A DNA stretch of 64,000 bases from Acidimicrobiia bacterium (GTDB lineage Bacteria; Actinomycetota; Acidimicrobiia; IMCC26256; PALSA-610), in contig JADGOO010000106.1 in NCBI GenBank assembly GCA_017882905.1, positions 1 to 64,000 on the forward strand, written 5' to 3'. Shown one piece after another: positions 8,012-16,477 of the stretch (position 1 is the stretch's first letter; each line of letters opens with the position of its first letter). The notes beneath the pieces are model-generated. The model ran no database searches, was not told the DNA's origin, and was given only the letters and a program-made list of their open reading frames with translations. The position numbers and the translations under genes are program-made.

Positions 8012-9370
8012 ATGGATCCACACAGCCTGCAGGTGCGATGGGTCGCGTGGCCGGCGATCGTGGTGCTCGCCGCCGCGAGCGTCGCGTTCCTCGCGCGGGT
8101 GCAGCCGCGCGGCGGGAACTTCGGGCTCGACTGTGTGCTGGCCGCGACCGTCGCGTGGCTCGTCGTGCTCGCGTGCGCCGGCCGCTTCCCGAGCGCGATC
8201 TCGATGCGCGCCGTCGCGGTTGTTGCGGTCGCGCTCGGGATCGCCGCCGTGGTCGCGCCGCCGCGGCAGTCGGCCGACCTCTACTCGTATGTGATGTACG
8301 GGCGCATCGCCGCAGTGCACCACGCGAACCCGTACGTCGCGCTGCCGTCGTCGTTCCGCCGCGATCCGATGCTGCACCTCGTGAGCAGAGCATGGTTGCG
8401 CACGCCGTCGCGCTACGGCGTCGTCTTCACCGCCTTCTCCGCGCTCGGTGCCTGGTTCTTCGGAACCGGCCAGCTCGCGTTGCGCCTGTGGTTCCAGCTG
8501 GCGGCGCTGCTCGCCGTCGGCGTGATGGCGACGATCGTGTGGCGCCGAACGCGTTCCGTCGCTGCCCTTGCGTTCGTGGCGCTCAACCCGTTCGTGCTCC
8601 TGAGCGTGGTCAACGGCGGGCACAACGATGCCCTGCTGGCACTCGGGCTCCTCGCCGGCGTGCTGCTCGTGCGCGACGACCATCTCCTTGCCGGCGCGAC
8701 CGTGCTTGCGGCGACGTCGCTCGTCAAGCTCACGGCCGTGCTGGCGATCGTCGGCGTCGTCGCGTGGCTGTTGTTGCGGCGACGCCTGCGCGCCGCGGTC
8801 GTCGTGGGTGGGCTGAGCGGCGCACTGACTGCGGTCGGCACGTTCGGCATGCCGGGCGCCTATGCCGCCGTGAAGTCGGGCGACGCGGGCACGACGCGCG
8901 TCTCCGTGTGGAGGCTCGTACGCCTCGCGACCGAGCGCCACTCGGTGCTGCCGTGGCACGGTCCTGTGCTGTCCGCCGACCAGTTCCGCAACCTGGTGAC
9001 CATTGGCGTGCCGCTCGTTGCGCTCGCGGCGCTCGTGATCGGCATGCTGTGGCTCGGCGGCCGTGGCGGTCTCACGCTCGAGGTCGCCGCAGTGCTCGGC
9101 GTGAGCGCGTACGCCGTACTCGGCGGTTGGGTACTGCCTTGGTACGCGGTCTGGGCGCTGCCACTCGCCGCCGTCGCCGGCTCGGCACGGCTGCGTTGGG
9201 TGGTTGCCCTGCACGGCGCGCTGCTGCTCGCGGTGCAACAGGTCCCGATCGCCGAGTGGACCGAGCCCCGACCCGATCTCGTGTTCTGGCTCCTCGTGTC
9301 GATTCCGGTCGTGCTCGCCGTGCTGTACGGCCTGGCGATCTTCGCCGCGCCGCGTCCGGCACGCATCTGA
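8012..9370 (+). CDS. GT-C polyprenol-phosphate mannosyltransferase-like protein
   Basis: A 452-aa polytopic membrane protein with about 11-13 hydrophobic helices. It resembles the MptA/MptB class of GT-C enzymes, which transfer mannose from polyprenyl phosphate to lipoglycans outside the membrane. The first loop carries the acidic motif SADLYSYVMYGR (Asp near residue 89), followed by HHANPYV, and a later NGGHNDALLALGLLAG motif matches the MptB signature. The exact donor and acceptor are not shown. It follows ribB by 65 nt and precedes an SMP-30 gene in the same direction. Confidence 0.8.
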   Translation: MDPHSLQVRWVAWPAIVVLAAASVAFLARVQPRGGNFGLDCVLAATVAWLVVLACAGRFPSAISMRAVAVVAVALGIAAVVAPPRQSADLYSYVMYGRIAAVHHANPYVALPSSFRRDPMLHLVSRAWLRTPSRYGVVFTAFSALGAWFFGTGQLALRLWFQLAALLAVGVMATIVWRRTRSVAALAFVALNPFVLLSVVNGGHNDALLALGLLAGVLLVRDDHLLAGATVLAATSLVKLTAVLAIVGVVAWLLLRRRLRAAVVVGGLSGALTAVGTFGMPGAYAAVKSGDAGTTRVSVWRLVRLATERHSVLPWHGPVLSADQFRNLVTIGVPLVALAALVIGMLWLGGRGGLTLEVAAVLGVSAYAVLGGWVLPWYAVWALPLAAVAGSARLRWVVALHGALLLAVQQVPIAEWTEPRPDLVFWLLVSIPVVLAVLYGLAIFAAPRPARI

Positions 9371-9428
9371 GGAGCGCGTCCGAGACGCGCGCTTGACGAC
9401 GCTTCGGGCCGGGTGCTGGCATCGGAGC

Positions 9429-10361
9429 GTGGAGACGATCACGCCCGACATCACCGACCTGGCCACCGGATTGTTCTTTCCCGAAGGGCCGGTGTGGCGT
9501 CCCGACGGCACGCTCTACACCACCGAGCTCGGAGGGCGCTGCGTCACGCGCATCGCGCCCGATGGCACGGTCAGTCGGGCGTCCGACAACGGCGGGAGCC
9601 CGAACGGCGCGGCGATCGGCCCCGACGGCGCGCTCTACATCTGCAACTCGGGCGGTTGGTCGTTCCACGAGCTGATGGGGATGCACATCCCGTCGACCGA
9701 GCTTCCTCCGGATCACAGCGGCGGTCGCATCGAGCGTGTCGATCCGGCCACGGGCGACGTGCGCGTGCTCTACACCGAATGCGACGGCCATCCGCTCATC
9801 GGCCCGAACGACCTCGTGTTCGACGCGCAGGGCGGCATCTGGTTCACCGACCACGGCCGCAACCAAGGTCGGGTGCATCACCTCGGTGGCGTGTACTACG
9901 CGCAACCCGACGGCAGCGAGATCCGCGAAGTGCTCTTCCCCGTGGAAGGCCCCAACGGCATCGGGCTCTCGCCCGACGGCACCCGCCTCTACGTGGCGGA
10001 GACGCACACCGGCCGCGTGAAGGCGTGGACCGTGACGGCGCCGGGCGAGCTCGACTCGGGGTCGCCGCTCGGCGGGCCCGGCGGTGAGCTGCTCTGGGGC
10101 TTCGAAGGCAACCAGCTCCTCGACTCGCTCGCGATCGACGCCGAGGGCAACGTGGTCGTGGGCACGCTGGTCACGGGCGGTGTGTCGGTGATCTCGCCCG
10201 GCGGCGTGCTGCTCGAGCAGTGGCTGCTCGGCGACCCAATGGTCACGAACGTGTGCTTTGGTGGTCCGGACCGGCGCACGGCGTTCGCCACCTGCTCGGC
10301 GACCGGCCGGCTCGTCAGCTTCGAGTACGCCCGCCCCGGCCTCGCCCTCAACTTCGAATGA
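9429..10361 (+). CDS. SMP-30/gluconolactonase-like beta-propeller
   Basis: A 310-aa six-bladed beta-propeller protein of the SMP-30/gluconolactonase/LRE family. Family members hydrolyse lactones or related esters using a divalent metal. Candidate ligands are visible: Glu19 in FFPEGPVW, Asn in GPNDLVFD and Asp in LSPDGTRLYVAET. GTG 9429 is used because homology starts right after it. No signal peptide is seen, so it is probably cytoplasmic. The substrate is not predictable. The next gene, a racemase, is 127 nt downstream. Confidence 0.85.
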   Translation: METITPDITDLATGLFFPEGPVWRPDGTLYTTELGGRCVTRIAPDGTVSRASDNGGSPNGAAIGPDGALYICNSGGWSFHELMGMHIPSTELPPDHSGGRIERVDPATGDVRVLYTECDGHPLIGPNDLVFDAQGGIWFTDHGRNQGRVHHLGGVYYAQPDGSEIREVLFPVEGPNGIGLSPDGTRLYVAETHTGRVKAWTVTAPGELDSGSPLGGPGGELLWGFEGNQLLDSLAIDAEGNVVVGTLVTGGVSVISPGGVLLEQWLLGDPMVTNVCFGGPDRRTAFATCSATGRLVSFEYARPGLALNFE

Positions 10362-10488
10362 CGATGCGTCGCTGAGCCGTGCCATTTCCGGGTTCCCGAC
10401 GCATGGGGCTCCGACCTGACGTGTCCGTCAGGTGGCGCGTATCGTGGCCGCGCCGGCCGACGGAGCCGTCGACGTCGAGGAGCGCAAC

Positions 10489-11634
10489 GTGGCCGGACCG
10501 CTGACCGGGATCAAGATCGTGGAGTTGGCCGGCATCGGTCCCGGACCGTTCGCCGCCATGCTGTTGTCCGACCTCGGTGCCGACATCGTGCGCGTCGACC
10601 GCGCCCAGCAGGTGAACCCGGCGCACTTCGGTCGGCCCAACGTCGACGTGATGTTGCGAGGGCGCCGCTCCGTGGGCATCGACCTGAAGCACCCCGAGGG
10701 CCTCGAGACCGCGCTCGCGCTCATCGAAGCGGCCGACGGCCTCATCGAGGGCTTCCGGCCGGGCGTCACCGAGAAGCTCGGCCTCGGCCCCGACGTGTGT
10801 CTCGCTCGCAACCCTCGCCTCGTGTACGGCCGCATGACCGGTTGGGGCCAGGACGGTCCGATGGCCCAAGCCGCCGGCCACGACATCAACTACATCGCCC
10901 TCGCCGGCGCGCTCGCCCACTTCGGCCGCGAGGGCGCCAAGCCCACGCCGCCCATCAACCTGGTCGGCGACTTCGCCGGCGGCGGCATGTTCATGGCGCT
11001 CGGCATCGTGTGTGGCGTGCTCGAAGCCCGCACCTCGGGCAAGGGTCAGGTGCTCGACGTCGCCATGGTCGACGGCACCGCCACGTTGATGTCGATGATC
11101 TGGGGCATCAAGGCGATGGGCGCGTGGTCGGAAGACCAGGGCGTCAACGTGCTCGACACCGGCGCGCCGTTCTACGACACCTACGAGACAGCCGACGGCA
11201 AGTTCATCGCGCTCGGCTCCCTCGAACCGCAGTTCTACGCCGAGCTCCTCACGCGCGTGGGGCTCACCGACACCGGGCTCCCCGCGCAGATGGACCGCGC
11301 CGGCTGGGACGCATGGCGCGAACGCTTCACCACGCTGTTCAAGACCAAGACGCGCGACGAGTGGGACGCGATCCTCGGGGGAACCGACGCCTGCTACGCA
11401 CCGGTGCTGAAGATGAGCGAGGCGCTCGACGACGAGCACATCAAAGCGCGCGGCACGCTCGTGACGCTCGACGGCGTGCCGCAGCCCGCGCCGGCGCCGC
11501 GCTTCTCGCGCACTCCGGGCGCGATCGAGCGCAGCGGTGCCTGGCCGGGCGAGCACACCGACGAAGCGCTCGCCGACTGGGGTGTCAACAAGGAGCGCAT
11601 CGGCGAGCTGCGCGCATCGGGCGCAATCGCGTAG
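10489..11634 (+). CDS. mcr: Alpha-methylacyl-CoA racemase (family III CoA-transferase fold)
   Basis: A 381-aa CaiB/BaiF-fold protein whose sequence matches alpha-methylacyl-CoA racemases such as mycobacterial MCR. These epimerise 2-methyl-branched acyl-CoAs so that they can be beta-oxidised. The MCR catalytic residues are present: His131 in AAGHDINYIAL, Asp161 in LVGDFAGGGMF and Glu246 in SLEPQFYAEL. The N-terminus VAGPLTGIKIVELAGIGPGP is characteristic. GTG 10489 is chosen because GAGGAG lies 6 nt upstream (10477-10482); the open frame before it is not homologous. A TATCGT at 10439-10444 could be its -10. It is convergent with the orphan gene at 11644. Confidence 0.92.
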   Translation: MAGPLTGIKIVELAGIGPGPFAAMLLSDLGADIVRVDRAQQVNPAHFGRPNVDVMLRGRRSVGIDLKHPEGLETALALIEAADGLIEGFRPGVTEKLGLGPDVCLARNPRLVYGRMTGWGQDGPMAQAAGHDINYIALAGALAHFGREGAKPTPPINLVGDFAGGGMFMALGIVCGVLEARTSGKGQVLDVAMVDGTATLMSMIWGIKAMGAWSEDQGVNVLDTGAPFYDTYETADGKFIALGSLEPQFYAELLTRVGLTDTGLPAQMDRAGWDAWRERFTTLFKTKTRDEWDAILGGTDACYAPVLKMSEALDDEHIKARGTLVTLDGVPQPAPAPRFSRTPGAIERSGAWPGEHTDEALADWGVNKERIGELRASGAIA

Positions 11635-11643
11635 CCGCCTGCT

Positions 11644-13047
11644 TCAGGCGGCGGCGAGCGCGCGCGCCACGCGTGCGTCGCGCGCAACCGCGACGCGCAC
11701 GGCACGTCCCGGGCACTCCACGACGACACGCCCGCCTGCCGCGGCGATGCGCGGCGCGGCTCGCCTGCTCCAGAGTCGGATCGACGAGCACAACGGAACC
11801 GATGCATCCGATCGGCTCATGAGCACGAGGGCGACGGCCGCGGCTCCGCTCGCGTCGTGCCATTGGTGCACCGTGCCGCCCGCCCACGCGCCGGCTCGTT
11901 CCGTGGCATGGTCGAGTGCCACCGACTCGTTGTCGCCCGGCGCTTCGAACAAGCCAACGAGCGCGGCGGCACCGAACGTTCCCTGGCGAACGAGGCGCCA
12001 TCCGGGCCCGGGATCGCCGGCCATCGGCGCGGTGCCGCCAGCCGCGGCGAAGCCGAGTGCTGCCGCGGTGCTGCGGGGTGGATCGAGCTCGAGCGCGTCG
12101 ATCGCGGCGCGGCCGGGCCGGCCGTGGCCGAGCGTGCACAACCGTTCGAGGCCCGCAGTGGCGCCGAACAGCGCGGCGCGCGCCAGGTAGTGCGGCAACG
12201 GGCTCGGGACGGGGCCGCTCGCCGCGCTCGCGGCGTCGGGTTCGATCGCTTCGAGCGCGAAGCGGCTCATCAACAACGTCGTCGGCCCGTCGGCCGCGGT
12301 CCGCGCCGCACGCGCGCCGTCATCGACGACGAGCGATGGTGCACGAGCGGGCAGCCCGTGGCCGTGCTGCGCGGCGAGCAGCCGCACGAGCGCGCCCGCA
12401 AGCGCGATCAGCGAGTCGGGGGCGAGGGGCCGGTCGACGTCGTCGGCTGAGACGAACACGGTGTTGCTCGCGGGCTCGGCGTCGGCGAGCAACCGAGCTT
12501 GGGCGAGCTCGACGGCGCCGTACACGAGATCGGTGCCGGGGGCGACGGCTCCGAGCGCGGCGAGCACTTCCTCGTCGAGCCGCGCGGTCCCGGCGTCGAC
12601 TGCGGCTCGAGCGAGCTGCGCAGTGCGAGCGCGGTACGCAGATCTCGTGAGCGCGACGACGCGCGGGACGGCGACGAACGGTTCGCCTCTGGCGGCGGCG
12701 ACCCATGACACGACGGCGGCGATCTGGGTGTTCTGGTGCGCCGACTCGGAGATCAAGGTCGATTGCCGTGTGGCGGCGCGTGCGGCGCGATCAGGATCGT
12801 CGCCGATGCATGCGCCGAGGCCGATCGGGTCGCGGCCCGCCACGAGTGTGATCAGGCCGTCGCGCGTCGCCACACGGGCCGGGTCATCGAGCGCAGTACC
12901 ACTGGTGGGGGTTGGCGCGGGTGGGCGCGGTGCGACCCGGCGCGGCGGTGCCGCGCACGCGCTCGACCCGAGCGCGAACGCGGCCGTGGCGATCAGTGCG
13001 GCGGCGAAGCGGGAGCGGGGGTGGTGAGGGTGGTCACGCCATGTCAT
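11644..13047 (-). CDS. Orphan Ala-rich secreted protein or lipoprotein
   Basis: A 467-aa protein I cannot assign to a family. Residues 1-32 look like a signal peptide: basic Arg/His start, hydrophobic IATAAFALG core, then SSACAAPP, where Cys could be a lipidation site, although Ser rather than Leu at -3 makes the lipobox weak. A Pro/Thr-rich stretch follows, then an Ala-rich, probably alpha-helical body. No protease, kinase or transferase motif is apparent. Its ATG at 13047 overlaps the purK stop by 4 nt (ATGA), so it is translationally coupled to a purine gene. Any link to purine metabolism is doubtful. Confidence 0.7.
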   Translation of the reverse strand: MTWRDHPHHPRSRFAAALIATAAFALGSSACAAPPRRVAPRPPAPTPTSGTALDDPARVATRDGLITLVAGRDPIGLGACIGDDPDRAARAATRQSTLISESAHQNTQIAAVVSWVAAARGEPFVAVPRVVALTRSAYRARTAQLARAAVDAGTARLDEEVLAALGAVAPGTDLVYGAVELAQARLLADAEPASNTVFVSADDVDRPLAPDSLIALAGALVRLLAAQHGHGLPARAPSLVVDDGARAARTAADGPTTLLMSRFALEAIEPDAASAASGPVPSPLPHYLARAALFGATAGLERLCTLGHGRPGRAAIDALELDPPRSTAAALGFAAAGGTAPMAGDPGPGWRLVRQGTFGAAALVGLFEAPGDNESVALDHATERAGAWAGGTVHQWHDASGAAAVALVLMSRSDASVPLCSSIRLWSRRAAPRIAAAGGRVVVECPGRAVRVAVARDARVARALAAA

Positions 13048-14156
13048 CCATCGTCCTCGGTCGCGGCGAGCACACGCGCGAGCGTCTGCTCGCGTGCGTC
13101 GTCGTCGACGGCCGTGATGGTGATGTGTCCGACCTTGCGGCCGCGGCGCGCCGACTTCCCGTAGCTGTGGAAGTGGGCGCCGGGGATGGCGCTGATCGCC
13201 GCCGGATCGGGGAGCCGGCCGATGCAGTTGACCATCGCGGACCACCCACGAGGGTCGGTCGCGCCGAGCGGCCAGCCGAGCCCGGCTCGCAGGTGCGCCT
13301 CGAACTGGCTCACCATGGCCCCTTCGATCGTCCAGTGGCCGGAGTTGTGGACGCGGGGCGCAAACTCGTTGGCGAGGAGCTCATTGCCAACTTGAAACAA
13401 CTCTACGCAAACTGTGCCTATGTAGCAAGTTTCGTCGAGCAGCGCGGTGACGAGCCGGGACGCCGCTTCGGCCACGCCGGGCGCGACGTCGGCCACGGGC
13501 GCCCGTGAGACCCGCAGGATCCCGCCGCGGTGCTCGTTGTGCACGAGGGGCCAGGTCACGGTCGTGCCGTCACGACCCCGGCACGCCAGCACCGACAGCT
13601 CCCGGTCGAAATCGACGACGCCTTCGACGAGCACCGGAACACCGCCGAGCGCGGCCCACGCCGCGTCGAGCTCTCGGGGCGAATCGACCCGCACCTGACC
13701 CTTGCCGTCGTAGCCACCGCGCCGGGTCTTGATGATCGCGGGGCAGCCCACGATGCGCAGCGCGGCGTCGAGCGCGGCGCGTTCCTCGGCCGGAGCGAAC
13801 AGTGCCGTGGCGATGTCGAGCGACGCGAAGAGCTGCTTTTCGACGAGGCGGTCCTGGCTGGCGCGCAGGGCCTGCGTGCTCGGGTACACGTCGTGACCGT
13901 TGGCCACGAGGTGCTCGACCGATGAGGCGCGCACGCCCTCCCACTCGTAGGTGACGGCGTCGGTGTCTCGGGCCAGTGCGTCGAGTGCGTCCTTGTCGTC
14001 GAGCGCGCCCACGACCAGCTCGCCGAAGGCCGCTGCGCCCGCGTCCGGCGACGGGTCGAGGAAGCGGAACCGCAGCCCGAGCGGGGCACCCGTCCAGCCG
14101 AGCATGCGGCCGAGCTGGCCGCCGCCGATCACGCCTATCAGCGGTGCCGCGGCCAT
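13044..14156 (-). CDS. purK: 5-(carboxyamino)imidazole ribonucleotide synthase
   Basis: A 370-aa ATP-grasp enzyme that carboxylates AIR to N5-CAIR in purine synthesis. The N-terminal GVIGGGQLGRML, the glycine-rich loop TRRGGYDGKGQ, and ELLANEFAPRVHNSGHWT (ATP/Mg-binding part) are all intact. Length is normal. A -10-like hexamer (TAGCGT) lies 9 nt before the ATG. purE, the usual partner, is not in the window. A 48-nt stretch near its 3' third (13383-13430) uses AT-ending codons unlike the rest of the gene, although the translated residues still fit the family. Confidence 0.95.
   Translation of the reverse strand: MAAAPLIGVIGGGQLGRMLGWTGAPLGLRFRFLDPSPDAGAAAFGELVVGALDDKDALDALARDTDAVTYEWEGVRASSVEHLVANGHDVYPSTQALRASQDRLVEKQLFASLDIATALFAPAEERAALDAALRIVGCPAIIKTRRGGYDGKGQVRVDSPRELDAAWAALGGVPVLVEGVVDFDRELSVLACRGRDGTTVTWPLVHNEHRGGILRVSRAPVADVAPGVAEAASRLVTALLDETCYIGTVCVELFQVGNELLANEFAPRVHNSGHWTIEGAMVSQFEAHLRAGLGWPLGATDPRGWSAMVNCIGRLPDPAAISAIPGAHFHSYGKSARRGRKVGHITITAVDDDAREQTLARVLAATEDDG
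13383..13430 (-). other. AT-rich rare-codon island inside purK
   Basis: Sixteen consecutive purK codons here include ACT, ATA, ACA, GTT, GTA, TTG, TTT, CAA, GTT and AAT. By my count G+C is 20 of 48, against a strongly GC-ending pattern on both sides. The reading frame and the conserved residues (GTVCVELF) are preserved. Confidence 0.75.
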
Positions 14157-14165
14157 CGCCGCGGC

Positions 14166-14171
14166 ACGCTA
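14166..14171 (-). promoter_or_regulatory. Candidate -10 (TAGCGT) for purK, leaderless
   Basis: On the minus strand TAGCGT ends 9 nt before ATG 14156. It overlaps the rmuC stop codon, so purK may have its own promoter inside the end of rmuC. Confidence 0.4.
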
Positions 14172-15260
14172 ACCGAGCGGCCGATCCCTGCCCGCCACCG
14201 CCCGCAACGGAGCCGCCGCGAAGCCAGGGCCGTCGGGGTCGGCCAGCGCCTGGTCGTCGTGGGCGCGGCGCAAGGCGGCGATCTTGTCGAGCGGACGCTG
14301 CAGCGCACGGGCCCGCGTCGATTGGAGCTCGTCGAGGTCTCGCTGGGCGGTGCCGAGCGAACGCGACAGCTTGTCGAGCTTGTCACCACACTTGGCCCAT
14401 TGCTGCTCGAACTCGCCGAGCAGCCCGAGGATCTCGCCTGCCGTGCGCTCCAAGCGGAAGTGGTCGATCGCCTGGCGGATCACGCGCAAGATGGCGAACA
14501 ACGTGAGGGGCGAGCACACGACGATGCCCCGGGCCAGTGCCTCGTCGAGCAGCGCCGGATCCTGTTCCTGCACGAACGCGTAGAGACCTTCGTTCGGGAT
14601 GAAGAGGAGCAGGCACTCCACGGTTCCCGCCCGATCGTCGGCGTAGCCGCGGGTCGTGAGCTCGGCGATGCGGCCGCGCACATCGCGCAGGAACGCGCGG
14701 CGGCGCTGTTCGCGCTCGACATCGCTCGGCGCTTCGAGAAAGCGCACGTAGTTGTCGAGCGGGAACTTCACGTCCATGTGCATCACGAGATCGTTGGGCA
14801 TGAGGAACGTGAAGTCGGGGATGGATCCGTTGGCGATGGCCTTCTGCTTGCGGTAGTTGATGCCTTCGACGAAGCCGGCGACGCGCAGCACGTCGTCGGC
14901 CATGCGCTCACCCCACTGCCCGCGCGCCTTCGCGCTGGCCAGCGCGTCGTGCAATTGCTGGGTGGTGTGCGATAGCGAGCGCATCGTGGTGGCCAGCGCG
15001 CCGAGCTGCTCGCGTTGATGGCCATCGACCTCGCGCACCGTGCGCTCGAACTCGCCGAGGCGGCGCGCGACGTTGCGCAGCTGCTCGTCGATGACGGCCT
15101 GCGCCGCGCCGAGATCACCGCCGCCCGCGCCGCGCTCGGCGCGCAGCTCGCGACGAAGGTCTCGTTCGATCGCGCGCACCCCTCCGAGCACCAGCACGCC
15201 GATGGCCACGAGGCCGCCGACCGCGAGCGCCACGAGCGCGAGCACCAGCAGGATGTTCAT
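14169..15260 (-). CDS. rmuC: DNA recombination protein RmuC
   Basis: A 363-aa RmuC-family protein. One N-terminal TM helix (about residues 5-27) is followed by a coiled-coil region and then the restriction-endonuclease-like RmuC core, including RGQWGERMADDVL, PDFTFLMPNDLVMHMDVKFPLDNY and ECLLLFIPNEGLYAFV. RmuC is linked to DNA inversion and recombination; the nuclease activity is inferred from the fold. It starts with ATG 15260. A perfect inverted repeat lies 8 nt upstream of it. It precedes purK by 12 nt. Confidence 0.92.
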   Translation of the reverse strand: MNILLVLALVALAVGGLVAIGVLVLGGVRAIERDLRRELRAERGAGGGDLGAAQAVIDEQLRNVARRLGEFERTVREVDGHQREQLGALATTMRSLSHTTQQLHDALASAKARGQWGERMADDVLRVAGFVEGINYRKQKAIANGSIPDFTFLMPNDLVMHMDVKFPLDNYVRFLEAPSDVEREQRRRAFLRDVRGRIAELTTRGYADDRAGTVECLLLFIPNEGLYAFVQEQDPALLDEALARGIVVCSPLTLFAILRVIRQAIDHFRLERTAGEILGLLGEFEQQWAKCGDKLDKLSRSLGTAQRDLDELQSTRARALQRPLDKIAALRRAHDDQALADPDGPGFAAAPLRAVAGRDRPLG

Positions 15261-15268
15261 GCGGGCAG

Positions 15269-15290
15269 CGTGTCACGGGGGTGTGACACG
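15269..15290. repeat. Perfect inverted repeat upstream of rmuC
   Basis: CGTGTCAC and GTGACACG flank a 6-nt spacer (GGGGGT). The element lies 8 nt upstream of the rmuC start codon, in the 58-nt gap after the upstream gene. It could be an operator or an RNA hairpin over the ribosome-loading region. Confidence 0.6.
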
Positions 15291-15318
15291 CCGATGGGGC
15301 GCCACGGACGGTGGCGGC

Positions 15319-15855
15319 TCAGGAGCTCGTCATCAGCTGCGGGATCGCCTCGTCGCCCAAGATGTCGGCCACGATGCTGAACAGCTGGCCTCGTCGCGCG
15401 TCGTCGTACCGGGCGATCGCGGCGTCGAGCGTGAGCACCCCGGCGCGGGGGAGCGCTGAGGTCGTGTAGTTGCCGACGGCATCGGTGACCGACTTGATCG
15501 AGTGGTAGCGCCGGTTCGGGTCGAGTGCGAGCACGACGAGGCGGCGGCCGGCCCCTTCGAGATCGTTCGCGGTGGCGAGCTGGCTGGCGAGATTCCCGCC
15601 GGCGCCCCAACGGCGCAACGCTGCCTCCGCGGCCCGGCTCGGGTCGCGCAGTGGGCCCGCGGCGACGATCTGGCGATCGAGCGCGGTGAGCGCGCCGACG
15701 CGCGAGCGCATGTTCGCCTGGAGCGCCGTCCAGTCGTGCGCGACCACGGCCCGCCGGTCGTCGAGGCGCGGACGCGTGGTGAGGAACAGCACTGCTCCAC
15801 CGGCCACGAGCGCCAGGATCGCGAGCAGGAGCAGTCGACGCAGCCGGCGCAGCAT
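15319..15855 (-). CDS. Small membrane-anchored protein, possibly LemA-like
   Basis: A 178-aa protein with an Arg-rich start, one TM helix at about residues 8-28, and a mainly helical outer domain. Its helical pattern and C-terminal ARYDDARRGQLFSIVADILG weakly recall LemA proteins (helical membrane-anchored proteins of unknown role), but I would not assign it on this alone. ATG 15855 is chosen because the basic-hydrophobic N-terminus begins there and a TACGGT hexamer ends 10 nt upstream on the minus strand. It is divergent from the nuclease gene at 15974. Confidence 0.65.
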   Translation of the reverse strand: MLRRLRRLLLLAILALVAGGAVLFLTTRPRLDDRRAVVAHDWTALQANMRSRVGALTALDRQIVAAGPLRDPSRAAEAALRRWGAGGNLASQLATANDLEGAGRRLVVLALDPNRRYHSIKSVTDAVGNYTTSALPRAGVLTLDAAIARYDDARRGQLFSIVADILGDEAIPQLMTSS

Positions 15856-15961
15856 TCGGCGCTGCACCGTAGCGGGCCCGTCGCGCGCCACCGTGGTTGG
15901 GCGCCCGATGTTGTGTTGACCGGCGACTCCGCCGTCGGGCGGCCCTGTCGCACGTCGCTGA

Positions 15962-15967
15962 TACCGT
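15962..15967 (+). promoter_or_regulatory. Candidate -10 (TACCGT), leaderless
   Basis: TACCGT ends 6 nt before ATG 15974 of the thermonuclease-like gene. No ribosome binding site is present. Confidence 0.45.
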
Positions 15968-15973
15968 CGTCGC

Positions 15974-16468
15974 ATGGCCCGTTCCCGGGCCGGGCTCGCA
16001 GTGACCGCTGCCTTGCTCGCGGGAGCGGTCGCCGCGGGCTGGTGGTCGGGAGCGTCGAGCTCGGCGGCATTCGCAGCGCGCGTCACGCGCGTGATCGACG
16101 GCGACACGATCCTCGTCGCGCTCGCTGGTGGGCGCGTCGAGACCGTGCGAATCCTCGGCGTCGACACCCCCGAGACGAAGAAGCCCAACACGCCCGTGCA
16201 GTGCTATGGGCCGGAGGCGTCGGCGTACACGAAGGAACGGCTCACCGGCCGCGCGGTCGTGCTCGAGCTCGACACCGAGCCACGCGACATCTACGGCCGC
16301 CTCCTCGCCTACGTGGTCGTCGACGGTCGCCGCTTCGACGACGAGCTGCTGCGCTTCGGATACGCGCGGCTGCTCGTGATCTCCCCCAACGACGCGTACT
16401 CCCGTGCGATGCTGACCGCCGAGACCGAAGCGCGCCGCGCCGATCGTGGGCTGTGGGGTGCGTGTTGA
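15974..16468 (+). CDS. Secreted staphylococcal-nuclease-like thermonuclease
   Basis: A 164-aa SNase-fold nuclease with an N-terminal signal or anchor helix (residues 7-24). Active-site residues are visible: Arg and Asp in VRILGVDTPET, the following Glu, and Arg in DIYGRLLAYV, matching Arg35, Asp40, Glu43 and Arg87 of staphylococcal nuclease. VIDGDTILV holds another metal-site Asp. It probably degrades nucleic acids outside the cytoplasmic membrane. The next gene starts 9 nt downstream with a GAGGAGG ribosome binding site, so they are co-transcribed. Confidence 0.9.
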   Translation: MARSRAGLAVTAALLAGAVAAGWWSGASSSAAFAARVTRVIDGDTILVALAGGRVETVRILGVDTPETKKPNTPVQCYGPEASAYTKERLTGRAVVLELDTEPRDIYGRLLAYVVVDGRRFDDELLRFGYARLLVISPNDAYSRAMLTAETEARRADRGLWGAC

Positions 16469-16477
16469 GGAGGCACA

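Noticed and set aside
13383-13430. Insertion scar or small mobile element in purK
   Set aside because: The frame and conserved PurK residues are intact, and no target duplication or inverted ends are visible.
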